From: Polytrichum commune
Lineage: Eukaryota; Streptophyta; Polytrichopsida; Polytrichales; Polytrichaceae
Assembly: GCA_950295325.1 (NCBI GenBank)
Contig: OX485804.1
Coordinates: forward strand, 1,364,001 to 1,428,000
Reading direction: 5' to 3'
DNA: 64,000 nt
The notes beneath the pieces are model-generated. The model saw only the letters and a program-made list of their open reading frames with translations. It ran no database searches and was not told the origin of the DNA. The first letter of the stretch is position 1. Every line of letters starts with the position of its first letter. The translations under genes and the position numbers were made by a program. Positions 1 through 11,240 of the stretch are shown one piece after another.

Positions 1-1
1 G

Positions 2-2114
2 GCGTTCATTGGTCACTTCTCAGGGTCAGATATCTACGGAAAGGGGACGTGGTGGAAGGATGTCAAAGGCGCTGACAACATTGTCAAGCGCTTAATCTGT
101 CGGTACGTTAGTTGGGACATCTTTTGTTCTCTTCATTTATTTCAATCCATTTGTTCTCTAAGTTGCTGATTGGCCTCACTCCTTGGTTGTCAAGGTACAT
201 CAAGCACGAGTTTTTCAAGAAGAAGGCTATCAAGAAGCTCCCTCCATTTCTTGACGCATGGTCAGATTCCTCTTCGCCCACATTCATATTTTCCCCGGCT
301 CAAAAGCGCAACTTCTCCCTCCCGCATCTCCGGGAGTGTTGCTAGTACGTGGAGTGTAAGAGGACGTGGCAACCGGATGAGGAGGCGGCGTTGAAGATTC
401 GACTCTCCGGTGGAGAGCCTCCACTGCCTCCTACTCAAAGCGATGAGGTTGTTCTCCTTGACAGTCAGCTTCCGGAGGCGGATGAGGTTGTTGCGACTCT
501 CGATGAGGCCAACACACAGAAGTCCAAGAGGAGGAAGCGTGCAACCCAAGACAAGTCATCACTGAAGAAACGTGCGAGGAAGCTCAAGACTGTGGAGGAT
601 GACCCCCCTGCTTCACCTTAAGCGACTGTTGCATCCCTGCAACTCTTAGTCAGGTATCTACTCTGTCGAGGCTGCCTCCACCGCCCGTTCTTTCATCTTC
701 CAGGCCTCCTCCGATTGTTTCAGAATGCATCTTGAATGCCTCCATTCTCCATCAGCGTCGTCATTTTCAGGTGGTTTCAGACTTCATCCTTTCTCTTCCA
801 CCCTCCCATACGCGGAGAGCTCTAGGCGTCAGGAGGTTAGATGTGAGCATGGCTGATCTTGTCATTGCTGACATCCCATAGAACCTGCCCGTGCCCAATG
901 TATCCGATCCGGCACATAGTGTTCCTTCCTGGAATGCACTAGATCCTGATTTCCTTGGTGAACTCTTCGATTTCGCGGACGAGATCATCCATGACGATGG
1001 AGCTCTCCTCCTCTTTCATCCAGTTGACAATGGTGCCTTCAAGGAGAGCATTCAAGACCACTTCCCTGCTTTTGGCTTCACCATCTTCAAGGAGTGGCTG
1101 GGAGTCAACCGTCTTTGCCTCCATTCAGCTAAGAATGTGGACAAGACCACCAACCTCTTCCAACTTGTACTACTTGTTCGTGCCACGAAAACAATCGGAT
1201 CCGACCTTGATAAGCGGCCCCGGCACTCGTCATTTTGCCTTCGCGATGCCAATGAGCTCAAGGCTCTTGGCATTGAGCTCGACATGGATGATGCCATTAT
1301 GAATTATACCACAACTCCTCTCATGGACGGCTCGAAAGCTTGGCGTGGTCCCCGTGAGAAAGATATTTCTTTCATGTCCTCATTGATCATGGCCACTACG
1401 GACATTGGGCACGTCGTGGTTGACGTTAATGCAGGCGTTGGTATGTCCTACTTCACTTGCCATCATATCCTGGTTTTCATTTTCTACGTTTGCTTTTATT
1501 TATCTTTGCTAACCTTTCCTTCGCAACAGGGACTTCTGTCCATGCATGCAGGCAGCTTGGGCGCCATATCATTGCTCTCGAGGAGGACGAGGACATCTTC
1601 AACCGTGTCCTTAAGCCACTTAAGAGTGTTAAGCCTCCGGTGAAGGCTCCATCCATTGTTGTTGCTTCCACGCAGGCTTCACAAGGCACGCAGAAGAGGC
1701 CGCCGGCCTTGAAGCGATCGAGACCAGAGTCCTCGCAATAAGTGAGTATGATGACCTTCTTTGCTTCTTTTCCTTGTCCACTCAGCTTTTACACTTTCCA
1801 TCCTCTTTCTTACAATTTTCATGCTTCTTTTCAGACTTGGCCTTGGAGCAGATGTGTTTGGTACTCCCACCATGGGATTCACTTTGCCAATCTATGCCCA
1901 TGATATGGCGATGGTGCTAGCGGCACAACCTTCTCCTACCAAAGCTAGTACCCCGTCTCCACGTTATGACCCCCGTGCCATAGACTTCTTCGAGCTTTTT
2001 GTAGAGGTGGATAATGAGTGCCATAGCTTAGATTCCACTTCAGATGAGGGCGGCCATGAGGGGAGTATCTTTGGAGATAGGGAATCTAGTAGTGACAACC
2101 TCATGTTTGATTGA
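2..2114 (+). pseudogene. Decayed N6/N4 DNA methyltransferase-like gene, copy 1 (5' part outside window)
   Basis: This is the C-terminal half of the family seen complete at 47766-54199. Exon pieces: 2-102 (protein includes GTWWKDVKGADNIVKR), intron 103-194, 195-621, about 655-1440, intron 1441-1529, 1530-1741 and 1835-2114. The intron at 103 has the same position and phase as in the other copy. The order is motif IV-like DLVIADIP, then DDGALLLF, then a C-terminal AdoMet loop VVVDVNAGVG TSVHACRQLGRH, the permuted beta-class order of bacterial N6/N4 methylases (family knowledge). Damage: TAG at 343-345 where the other copy has a Trp codon; TAG at 879-881 directly after ADIP, in the catalytic motif; TAA at 619-621 and 1739-1741. 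Unlike the other copy, an intron interrupts the AdoMet loop. It may be a pseudogene, or some stops may be spliced out. Family assignment is fairly sure, activity unlikely. Confidence 0.6.
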
Positions 2115-2468
2115 TTTTTGGTTTGATTGATTGGTATTTGGATTTATAAAGTGTGGTGTGGTTTTCAATATTCCAATTATCTCATTGAATGCATCTTTTC
2201 ATTGTTCTCAAATCACACTACACTTGGTGGTCGTCATACTCCAAAGAGAATTTAGTCCACCATCTTATCAACCATAGTGCATTTTCCCACGGTCATAGGG
2301 CCTCATTGGTAATTATAAGAAACTTTTTGGTTCTAGAAATTGGCCACTCCACAAATATAGGCCTTATAATTACAAAATTAAACTTGAAATATGTGCAAAA
2401 TCCACGGTCATAAGGGGCCTAACATTCGTTAAATGGAGTTTTAAATTATAATTTTCTGCTCACGAAAT

Positions 2469-2510
2469 CTGCTCATCGCTCACCGCTCACCGCTCACATC
2501 GTAGCATTCC
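2469..2510. repeat. Heptamer-rich terminal repeat of element copy 1
   Basis: The stretch reads as CTGCTCATCGCTCACCGCTC and further CGCTCAC units, then ATCGTAGCATTCC. It matches the right terminus of the complete element (59358-59439), where the same CGCTCAC/TGCTCAT heptamers precede AAGATAGCTTCCCTC. It marks the boundary of the first element; sequence to the right is unrelated. Confidence 0.6.
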
Positions 2511-4084
2511 TGTTGCCGATTGTTAAGTTGCGAATCTTCCCCCCTTCAGATCCGAATGTGTGGTGGTGTTGTCGCCTGCCGCAATGCAGCCACCTTCCTG
2601 TCTGGACTATAATGGTGCTCTCCCAAAACGCCCAGCTCATGATCCCTCCTCCCAGCTAGGAATCTCATGAAACTAAAAATGCGCAATCTGGGTGGCGTAT
2701 TCTCGCCTGGGCTCTCCCTAATGCCCTCCTCATTCTTGCCTTTTTCTTCTTACCCCTCGGCCGAATCTCCCATGGCAGCTCCCTGGCTGCCGCAACCAGC
2801 TTGAGGCGAGAGAGAAAAGGAGCGGAGGCTGAGAGCCTCCCTTGTCCGACTCCCTGGTCCGACTTTCCCTAGGGTGCTTGCCCCCACCTGCCCTTAAATG
2901 AACAATTATAGTGCTAAAAGCATCCTTCCCGGAACTCAGCCACCTTCCTAAGGCTAACAAGCCGTAATTAAAATCCTTAATAAAAATCTAATCTAATTCA
3001 CCCATAACTTACACACTAAAGTCCTAATCTTCTTAGTTTACTCCTAGTCTCCCTTAGGCTAGTGATGCTCACTTTGTATGTTTTCATATCTTGTCTGAGT
3101 TCGAATCGACATTTTAATGAGTTGTCCAGGTTAAGAACACATGTGGGCCCAAAATCGGGCTCACAATGCACAAGGGTAAGGCCGTGAGCTATGTGTAGCT
3201 CATGGCGTGGTAATTTTAGAACGCCCAAGATCACCTCAATCGGAGATTCGGAGGTGTGAGCTAAGTGTTATGGCAATTTGAGTGCAGTACAGCAGTGCCT
3301 GGGAGTGATTCCCGGGACTGCCAAGGTTTGAACAGGCATAACTTCCTTAATACTTGACCAAATGGGGCAAGTGAGGAGTTTATTGGCATCTACGTAAAGC
3401 GTAGATGAAGATGGAGTGGTTGGTTGTTAGCATCTGACATCATATAAGGAAGTTATGATGGTCTGAAGCTGCTGGGGGCTTCACGGCCCAGCGGCTAAGG
3501 GAAAGTGTCCACTTGGCCCCAACTCTTGGTAGAGAGACAAGAGGTTTCTTGACAGTGGGGTAGGGGCCCAGTGTAGATTCCTAGAGGCTTATATGGGTGT
3601 GGTGTGGCCTTACCCACCCGAGGCCGAACAGCACGGCCTCCATGGGCATTGGCCCAATGTGAGGCCATAGTTGCCTAGTATGGTTCGGGTTGTTGTAGTG
3701 TTGCTCCGGCAACGTGATGATCAACATAAGATTGGACTTCCATAGATGAAAGTCCACATCTAAGGATTGGCTACCGATTAAAGGGGTGAGTCCCGAAAGC
3801 AAAGTAGGAGGGTTGGTTCCCCTCCTATGAACTATAAGGTCCGGGGTGAGAGGAGCTAACCATTAGCATGGCAATATGCAAACGGTTAGCGACACGTAAC
3901 CTTTGCTAGAATTGCAAATTGGCAAGATTGTTAAGGGGGCTAGCAAGGGTTGCGACACTTGAGCACATTTATTTGCACTCTCGTCCTCACTTCCTCGTCT
4001 TTTCCCATAATGCATCGTCTTCATTTTTTATGCAAAATTCATTATTGGATCATAGCATTAAACTAGTCGAATTGTTAATCACAG
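2511..4084. other. Intergenic or upstream region of the FCP1-like gene; no gene recognised
   Basis: No coding frame here is convincing on either strand. Base composition is more GC-rich than most of the window. A short hairpin lies near 3290-3325 (GCAGTGCCTGGGA pairing with TCCCGGGACTGC). The stretch may contain 5' exons or an intron of the gene whose first visible exon starts at 4085: the acceptor there (AATCACAG) needs an upstream donor, but I could not place one. The 3216-3560 part resembles degenerate retrotransposon-type sequence; this is an impression only. Confidence 0.35.
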
Positions 4085-4852
4085 GACCCTCCAGAGATAG
4101 GTCGCAACCCCTCGACCAGTGGACCTCAGACCCGAAACAAACCGTTCATCGTGTTTGACCTCAACGGGGTGTTGTGTCACACCCAACACATCCCCAAGGT
4201 CCCCACGTGTCCCTTCCGTCACCCCGACGAAAGGGACAATGATGGCGAGCTCGACACCCTCATTAACCGCAAGGTTGTCCACGCCCGTCCCGGCTTGCGG
4301 GACTTCCTTCGCAAGGTGCTCGACCTAACTCACGTTATTGTGTGGAGCTCTATGGTCATGGAGAACACGGAGCCCATCGTCGACTACCTCTTCTGTGATC
4401 TCCCGAGCCCTTGCCTCGTCCTCGGCCAAGAGGAATGCGATGAATTGCTCGACGAAAAAGGTCTGCCGGTTCCAAAGTTTGGCGGTCGAGGCGGAGGACA
4501 ACAGTTCCTCAAGGTCCTCATGTCCAAACTGTGGCGAGGCATCCCCCGGCTGCAGGGGGTACCCCACGGGTGGTGGCCAACTCCTGAGAACACCATCCTC
4601 ATCAACGACAGCCCCACCAAGAGCGTCTTGAACCCCCAGAGCAATGTCATCTTCCTCGACACTTGGACCGGCGATAGGAACGACACATTTTTTGTCAATA
4701 CGCTAGCGCCTTACCTTAGAAGGTTTATGCTCCACGCTGGTAGCATCCCCTTTTTGGTTAGGTCCAACCCCATCGGCAATGTGGGGCTAAGCCCCCGCGA
4801 TAATGTATTTAAGAGCATCATGAGGCTCGCGAAATTCAGTAAATTGATTTGA
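4085..4852 (+). CDS. FCP1/NLI-interacting-factor-like HAD phosphatase domain exon
   Basis: An open frame of about 255 codons follows a 3' splice acceptor (AATCACAG at 4077-4084). The protein starts DPPEIGRNP, then has the HAD motif I region KPFIVFDLNGVLCHT, a conserved RPGLRDFLRKV helix, motif II VIVWSSMVMEN, and the late motif ILINDSPTKSVLNPQSNVI followed by FLDTWTGDRND. This is the layout of the FCP1/SCP/TIM50 fold (family knowledge), whose members dephosphorylate Ser/Thr, typically of the RNA polymerase II tail. The canonical DxDx(T/V) is DLNGV here, so the second Asp (general acid) is Asn. The frame ends at TGA 4850-4852, but a donor at 4805 (AAT|GTATTT, phase 0) could join the in-phase exon at 4965. 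No initiator exon was found. It may be a real gene, a retained fragment or a multi-copy transposon-borne gene. Confidence 0.6.
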   Translation, partial: DPPEIGRNPSTSGPQTRNKPFIVFDLNGVLCHTQHIPKVPTCPFRHPDERDNDGELDTLINRKVVHARPGLRDFLRKVLDLTHVIVWSSMVMENTEPIVDYLFCDLPSPCLVLGQEECDELLDEKGLPVPKFGGRGGGQQFLKVLMSKLWRGIPRLQGVPHGWWPTPENTILINDSPTKSVLNPQSNVIFLDTWTGDRNDTFFVNTLAPYLRRFMLHAGSIPFLVRSNPIGNVGLSPRDNVFKSIMRLAKFSKLI

Positions 4853-4964
4853 AATGCCTCCATGTCTGTGCTTGTTATCATGTGGTTCACATATCTAATG
4901 TTTGCTCCGTTTTTGGATGTCTTATTGTTGTTGTTGTTGTTGTTGTTTTTATTGTTGCCCATAG

Positions 4965-5919
4965 TCTGCCCCCATATGTGACGTCCATGTCCTCGACGGC
5001 CCTTCCCGTCCCCACTCGGCCCCTGGCTCCCCTTCCCGCGATGTGACGGACTTCCAAATGCCATCCCTCTACCAGTTCTCGGCGGTGGACGCAGCCTCGG
5101 CCGTGGATTACTCCCGGGACGTCGGGATCGACGACAGCGTCGTGAACAGCCCGCCCCCCAAACTTGTCGCTCGCGCATACGCCCCATCGCCCTCCCCTCT
5201 CCAAGGAGAAACGAACGTTCGTTCGGTTGGGACACCTGTCGCCCTCAAGGGACCACGGCCTCTCCGCATGGAAGGCCCCCGGTGGCACGCCTCCCCGACC
5301 AACTCCGTTCCTCCCCCCGCAACGTCCTCCGCGATCGTCGACCCTCCGCGCCTTAATTCCGACCCGTTATTCCACAGTGCCGTAGTACGATCCGGATACT
5401 CCCGTCGACGCCCCCCTCGTGCCCACCGTCCCCGGCATGGACGTCCCTAAAGCCAAGGTGCCCTCCTTAAACCCTAAACCCCTTTCCCGCCGTTGCTTTC
5501 CTTGTCTTGCATGTGCGTGCCGATAACATTACGAGCGCCCATCCCAAACCGTCCTCATTATTTTCCCCACTCCATTCTTATTCTTATCTTTCTATGGCGT
5601 TGTTTCATAGGTGGCTACCCGCTCGCTTGGTGGCCGGCCCTCCTCAACTTCTTCCTTGGATAGGCACGCCCTCAAGGCCGCATCATCCGAGTCCGATCGT
5701 TGTTTGGCCCTCCGCCGAAGCGCAAGACATTCCCTCTCGCAAACGCACTCTTATTCCACTCACAATACCACTTCGTACAATTCGGGAGCGCGTCAGGAAA
5801 TATGAAAGAACGACACATATTGCAGGCCAGTCAACAAAAATGGTTACAGCCGCGGGCCGGAGATTTTCAGAGCCATGGAGGCTGCCAAAAGCAAGGACAA
5901 GGCCGCAAAAAAAAAATAG
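4965..5919 (+). CDS. Candidate downstream exons of the FCP1-like gene (Pro/Ser-rich, basic tail)
   Basis: A T-rich tract of TTG repeats ends in CCCATAG at 4964, and an open frame starts in phase at 4965: SAPICDVHVLDGPSRPHSAP, then TDFQMPSLYQFSAVDAAS. The frame runs to 5450, rich in Pro, Ser and Arg. Near 5395-5455 another frame gives the more protein-like PDTPVDAPLVPTVPGMDVPK, so a frameshift is possible. A further acceptor (TGTTTCATAG, to 5610) opens VATRSLGGRPSSTSSLDRH, followed in a shifted frame by PPPKRKTFPLANALLFH, a possible nuclear signal. The last piece gives FRAMEAAKSKDKAAKKK and stops at TAG 5917-5919. GC content and codon use match the upstream exon. The join order is uncertain and the product may be degenerate. 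Confidence 0.35.
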
Positions 5920-5969
5920 TGGGACGGACTAGTGGGACTAGAAACGTACTAGTGGGACGGACTCCCTAA

Positions 5970-8734
5970 ATGCGATTAGGTGTAGAACATATTAGTGCTT
6001 GCTTTCTATTCTATTTCAAGTTATTCAAGACATTGATGGTATTTCCATTATATTTGTATTTCAATCCCATTGAATTCATTCAATTTCCAATCATTCTCCG
6101 CATCTTCCCTTCCATTCATAACAATTTCTCATTTCATACTCAACCATTTTCATGTATGCTTCACATTTTTGTTCACTTTGATGCCTTTATGTCTAATAAT
6201 TGTATCCAAAATTATACATATGGAATTTTTAGGTTGTCATTACTGGTCCAAATTTGAAAAGTGCGTCCTTAAATAATCTCATAATCAACAAAAAGTCTCC
6301 AATTACCGAATATAGTGTTAGGGGGTAAAAACCTGCCTCAATAGGTTTGTAAATGACTCGTTTAAATTCAAGAAATCATTTTGGAATTTGTGTCTCCTTG
6401 TTAAGGTTTAATATGTCTAACATAACATATAACTACATGTGCTCTACTAATGTAATAACTAACATTTTTTACCCTCCGCCTCGGTAGGTGTTATGAACCT
6501 TTACCTGTGCATCTATCAAGCTTTGCCCAACAATAAAATGAGATTGATTTTCAGTCGACAAAGCCAAAAGATTAGTAGTGGGTAGAAGTAGATCAAGGGG
6601 ATATCAAAATGGCTAACTTTCTAGAGTAACAAAGTGCAATGGCCTCTATGATATATCAACTAATATTTACTTGATCATCCAGTTGGAAGAAAGAATACAT
6701 CTTAAAAGGGGAAGGAAACATATTTCTATTGGAGGGAACCTATAGCCATGGACATGTACGTGGCTATGTAAGGTAGATGTGCTTTAATCCAAGACCTTCG
6801 ATAACAAAATGTCTACTTCAAAGTTGAATTATGATGGTCAACACCATTTAGGGGGGTTTGGAATCACATTCAACCTAAAGTGTAACCAAAATATCTCTAC
6901 CATGCAATCACCGCATTTTGGAAGTGAAGGTTCCCTCCAACCTTGTGAAGTATTATTTACCTCCTTGCATTCAATTGCAAAATTGCGCAAATTTCTCATA
7001 TGATATGTTTGGGGTGGATGAGCGTTGAAAATACGCAACATGTGGCTCAACATGAAAGTGACAGGAAGTTGCTTTAAGCAACAAAAGTGTTTCACATGGG
7101 ACCTACATGAATAATCTTTGCGAAAAAAAATCTTGTGTTTGTAAATTCATAGCAAATTCCCACAAACTTCAAATTAATATTGAATTTTTGCCACCTCTTC
7201 CGCACACACGAGAGGCTTCAATCTCATAAAGTATCCACTTAAGATACGTCTACCTTATCGGGGGTCATGATTTCCCATGGGGAGGGAACAAGCTAACGTG
7301 TAAGATCTTCATTGGCATTGGACACAAGAGATATCCTTGTTGATTTCTTGTCTACTTTTAAGATCTTTTATCTTTCAAAACATATCCAGATCCCCACATA
7401 TTATATTGTTACGAGGATCCATGAAATCTCCTCTCTGAGGTCCTCCAATGCTACATTATCAAGAAAAATCATGACATCTTAATATAATAGTATTGATTGG
7501 AGCCATCAAATCTCATGAGTATTTGGATTCTACTAGTATACTTCTACCCAAAAATACCCTCACATTCTCTCTCTCTCACACTCACACACGCAAGGTGAAA
7601 ATTGACTTGAGCAGATAGTGAATATACTCCATTGAAATCATCCCAGGTAAGGAAAATGATGCTTGAAACCTATACTCTAAATATTGTTATTAAACCATTT
7701 AAAAAATTTGGATGGATTTTGCTATAAGTTGACAAGATATTTCAACGCACCAAAGTATGTCGTATTTCAAATTTGTATGCAATTTTATAAGAGTTCGAAC
7801 TTCTATTGATAAATGATCTACAACCAACGTAGGATCATGATGATAATTTAGAATCATTGTGTACTTATCATGCAGTGCTTAAGAACCAAGTGCTAGTTAC
7901 AGATGAACCGGTGGAGTTTCCAGAAATAAGTGGTTGAAGTTCAAGAAAATCACCGTTTATTTTGGAGGAATCCATAGAATACACCTCAAATACCTAAAGT
8001 AAACCCAAAGAACACAACATGTAACTATTTAGACTTGGAAAGACTGGGACTTTGATTGATTTGAGTTGGGCCCTCACCAACATTGTTCAAGGTGAATGTG
8101 CAGTTAATCATATTATAGCAAGTAGTTTTTTGAAAATCGTAACTTGACTTCAATATAGCATTGGCTTAGGTTCCAAATTAGTCTAACGGGCGCCACTTAA
8201 GATAAAGCGGCCACATATATGTGAGGTCATGTTTTTACTAGACCCTCTTTACCTTGGTAAAATTGGTGGCAAGCCATTTCAAAGAGGTGGGTGTCTAACC
8301 CTACGCCTACATATACATAAACGATTTGTGTGTATGTGTGTATGTGTGTGTGTATAAACCATTTGAGCTTGTTACTCAACCATTCTAGTTTTGTCCCAAT
8401 CTTGATAACTCATTAAAACCTTCTCTAGAAAACTCTCTGTCCAATAATAACCTCACTTTTGGGTGAATGTTCATAACATCTACCAAAGAGGAGGGTAAAC
8501 TGGGAGAGAAGGGTGAAATATTGCTACTAAGAATTTAAAGGTAGTCTCCAAGTCCGATAGCATGCACGTCCCTTGTGTCTAATGGGCGCAATGAGGTTTT
8601 CATAAATTGAACTTCTCATCAATTCCTATGAAATCCTACTAGGTGAATCTGCCTATGAAATACTTTTCAAGGAGGAAATGTGGATCTTTACTTACACTGA
8701 ACATGTAAATATTTAGTACGGTCCACACCATTCA
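5970..8734. other. AT-rich gene-free stretch
   Basis: I see no gene or complete element. The stretch at 7880-8060 (starting near CAAGTGCTAGTTACAG) recurs diverged at 13535-13710, so it belongs to a dispersed repeat. Small CT/CA and TG microsatellites lie at about 7567-7590 and 8328-8352. Short open frames here have no protein-like composition. Confidence 0.5.
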
Positions 8735-11240
8735 TCATCAACCTACATTAAGGTAGATGTGCCTAATTTGATCACAATGATAATTTGGTCACCTAGTTGA
8801 GAGAAACACGTGGTTAGGTGTTGATCTGAGAACGTACAGCAAAGAGATATTTGCTTAAAAGGGATTGGACTACGTGCTCAAAATATGCTAAGCATTCTAG
8901 GTCCAATTGTCAAGGTATTCAAGAAAACCTATATGACCACTTAATGAACACATGAATCTTCACTTTGATAATGAATAAGACATCCATGTGAACTTAGCAC
9001 ATGAACTTAGCAAATTCCAATATTCTCACAACATCCTCTAATTTGACAAGATATTTACATAACATGCCATTAAACTATAGCCCCAAATAAAATATCCCTT
9101 TGATGCATATGGGTGGTGAAACCCTATAGGTACTGTAGTGAACTCCCTAGGCATGTACTATGTGTGCAATATGTTTACAACAAAAAATCTCATTTGTCTC
9201 ACTTACCAGTCATTTGTGTTTTTGAGAGTGGAGATTGTGGGTATCACACATGGACCACTTTATGGAGCTTCACACTTGAGGCGCACTGGATTTTGTACTT
9301 GTAGCACGTGGGTGCACAAAAAGGGTATTAATCATGACTATGGGTTACAAAATGTACATAGGATGGGATTATTCTTTCTTGGCATTCTAGATATATTATG
9401 CCCTATGGTACATTGAAACCCGTATGTAAATGTTCAATAAGATATACATATATAGGATACTACAAGAAGGTAAGATGATTTATAGAATCATTATTGCATA
9501 CAAATATTAGAGGCCTAATTTTCACTATTTGTTTTCCAAAGTACAAACACATGTGGTGTTACTTTCCCATACCTAGTAGAACAAGAAGGGAAAAGTGGGT
9601 CGCAATTAATATAAGGTATACGGGCTTATGTGGTCACTCGTTTAACTCGCATGCCTACATTTGAGTGGTATATGACAAGCTTTGTAGTTAAGAATATAAG
9701 ATTGAGAAAGACACATGTCAAAGTGAGGTTGGACTATGTCCTTGAACATCATCAGTCATTTCAGGTTCAATTTTCAACACGATTGGGAGGGCCTACAAGA
9801 ATGTTTAAGGAGGAAGAGAATTTTCACTTTGGCTTCTTTTGACTTTTGCATCTCAACTCTGACTATGAAACTTGGAATAAGAATCTTTGAGATCTGCAAT
9901 TACTATTCGGATGAGGTATTTCTCGGTTTCATCCAATCACCATGGTTTTCTTGTGAAGTTGGATGGCACATACTTTTTGCACCTTAAGGACCAAGTACAT
10001 GCTTTCACATGTGGTGTCACCAATTGCCCCCGCCACACCATTGTTGTGGATGGTTACCCCATGGTTACAAAATCCACCTCTTAGGATTTGTAGCTTATTT
10101 GACCATCTACCTAGTGGTTGGGGGACAAGAGTTGGCAACACCACACAATCTTGTAGTAGGAATGATAACGAACATATGTCTCTAACCCAATAGACTCATC
10201 CATCCGGAAGCCGATGGGCCACTCGGAGCACAATGCTCGCCTCCCTTTTCATGAGCGGTCGAGGTGGCCTCTTGCATTTATGCCATGAACAATGTCGGTT
10301 TGCATGTATACTTGGCCTTCGATTGGCCGACTCTTGTATGGGACCACACAAAAGTGGAATGAGAATCGCATGCATGGTGACCCCCCTTGAGTGAGGTAGA
10401 CCGGTGTTAACGTATGTAGGTTTATTCGGTTGCTTGTCTTAATCGGACATTTCTATTTGATTGGTGTGGCTAAGTGAGGACCAATGAACAAAAATCATAA
10501 AGACACTTGTTAAAAAGAGTTTGGATTACATTTTCAATTTTGATTAACTACTCTACATTCAATAGTGAACACAATCAAGAGGGCCTATGTAAGGAATCAA
10601 CAAATGTACACTTCCAATAACCATGTCTACATCAGATGAAGTTTGTTTTTTCAACGCGGTTCTTTGTTGATGTTTTATCATAGATTTGTTGTTTAAATAT
10701 TATTGGTAGAAGTTGGAGAACATGAAAACGAATTGAATTACATCCACCTACCTTAATCCAACATAGAAATAATTTGGACATCTAAATCTAAGTGGTATGT
10801 TGTTAGGTGTGGATCTCAAGAATGGACACCATAAAGATATATGTTTAAAAGAGGTTGGACTATGCACTTAGAATATGGTAACCAATCTACACCGATATGC
10901 GCAATTAGATCGTCCCATGTTAATTTATCAAACCTTTACATTGTGTGGATTACTTATTACCACAACAACAAAGTTCATGATTATGTTTTAATTTTGGTCA
11001 ATATATGGATGAATAAACAAAGTTATAATATTTTAAGGAGGGAAAAAGGACACCTATTTGCAAAGGCAACCTAGTTGCACATGTAAGACTAGTTTAACAA
11101 CCCAACATTAGGGGTGGGGGGATTAATGGGAATGATAATTCTCACTTTAATAATGAATCACATATTGATGTGAGCTCCAAACACTTATGAGGACAATGCA
11201 TATGGTCAAGGTTTGGATTAACTAACAATCTCACACTAAT
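8735..11240 (+). repeat. Cluster of four diverged copies of an abundant dispersed repeat
   Basis: Copies lie at about 8735-9010, 9607-9840, 10415-10640 and 10735-11240, all in the same orientation. Recurrent landmarks in order are: AAGGTAGATGTGCCTAA; GACACCTATTTGAGTGGTAT; GTTAGGTGTGGATC; AAAGACATATGTTCAAAAGA; TTGGACTATGTGCTC; TCAATAGTGAACA; GGGAGGGCCTATGTGACCA; CACTTTGATAATGAATAA. Further copies occur at 16.8, 18.1-19.4, 27.5 and 28.7 kb. No coding capacity, clean termini or target duplication can be seen, so the class is unknown. It could be the non-coding part of an old LTR element, a Helitron or a SINE-like unit. Confidence 0.55.

Larger units (their letters stand above)
1..2510 (+). mobile_element. 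Terminal part of a large Mutator-like element carrying a methyltransferase-like gene (left end outside window)
   Basis: This is the methyltransferase-side end of an element related to the complete one at 47624-59439. The gene reads outward towards the terminus, as in the complete copy. The region downstream of the gene (about 2270-2420) carries CCACGGTCATA motifs also found next to the complete element's left end (there CCACGGTTATA on the reverse strand). The element ends near 2510 in GCTCATCGCTCACCGCTCAC followed by a GTAGCATTCC terminus, comparable to GATAGCACTCCCC in the complete copy. The other end and the transposase lie outside the window, so a target duplication cannot be checked. Confidence 0.65.
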
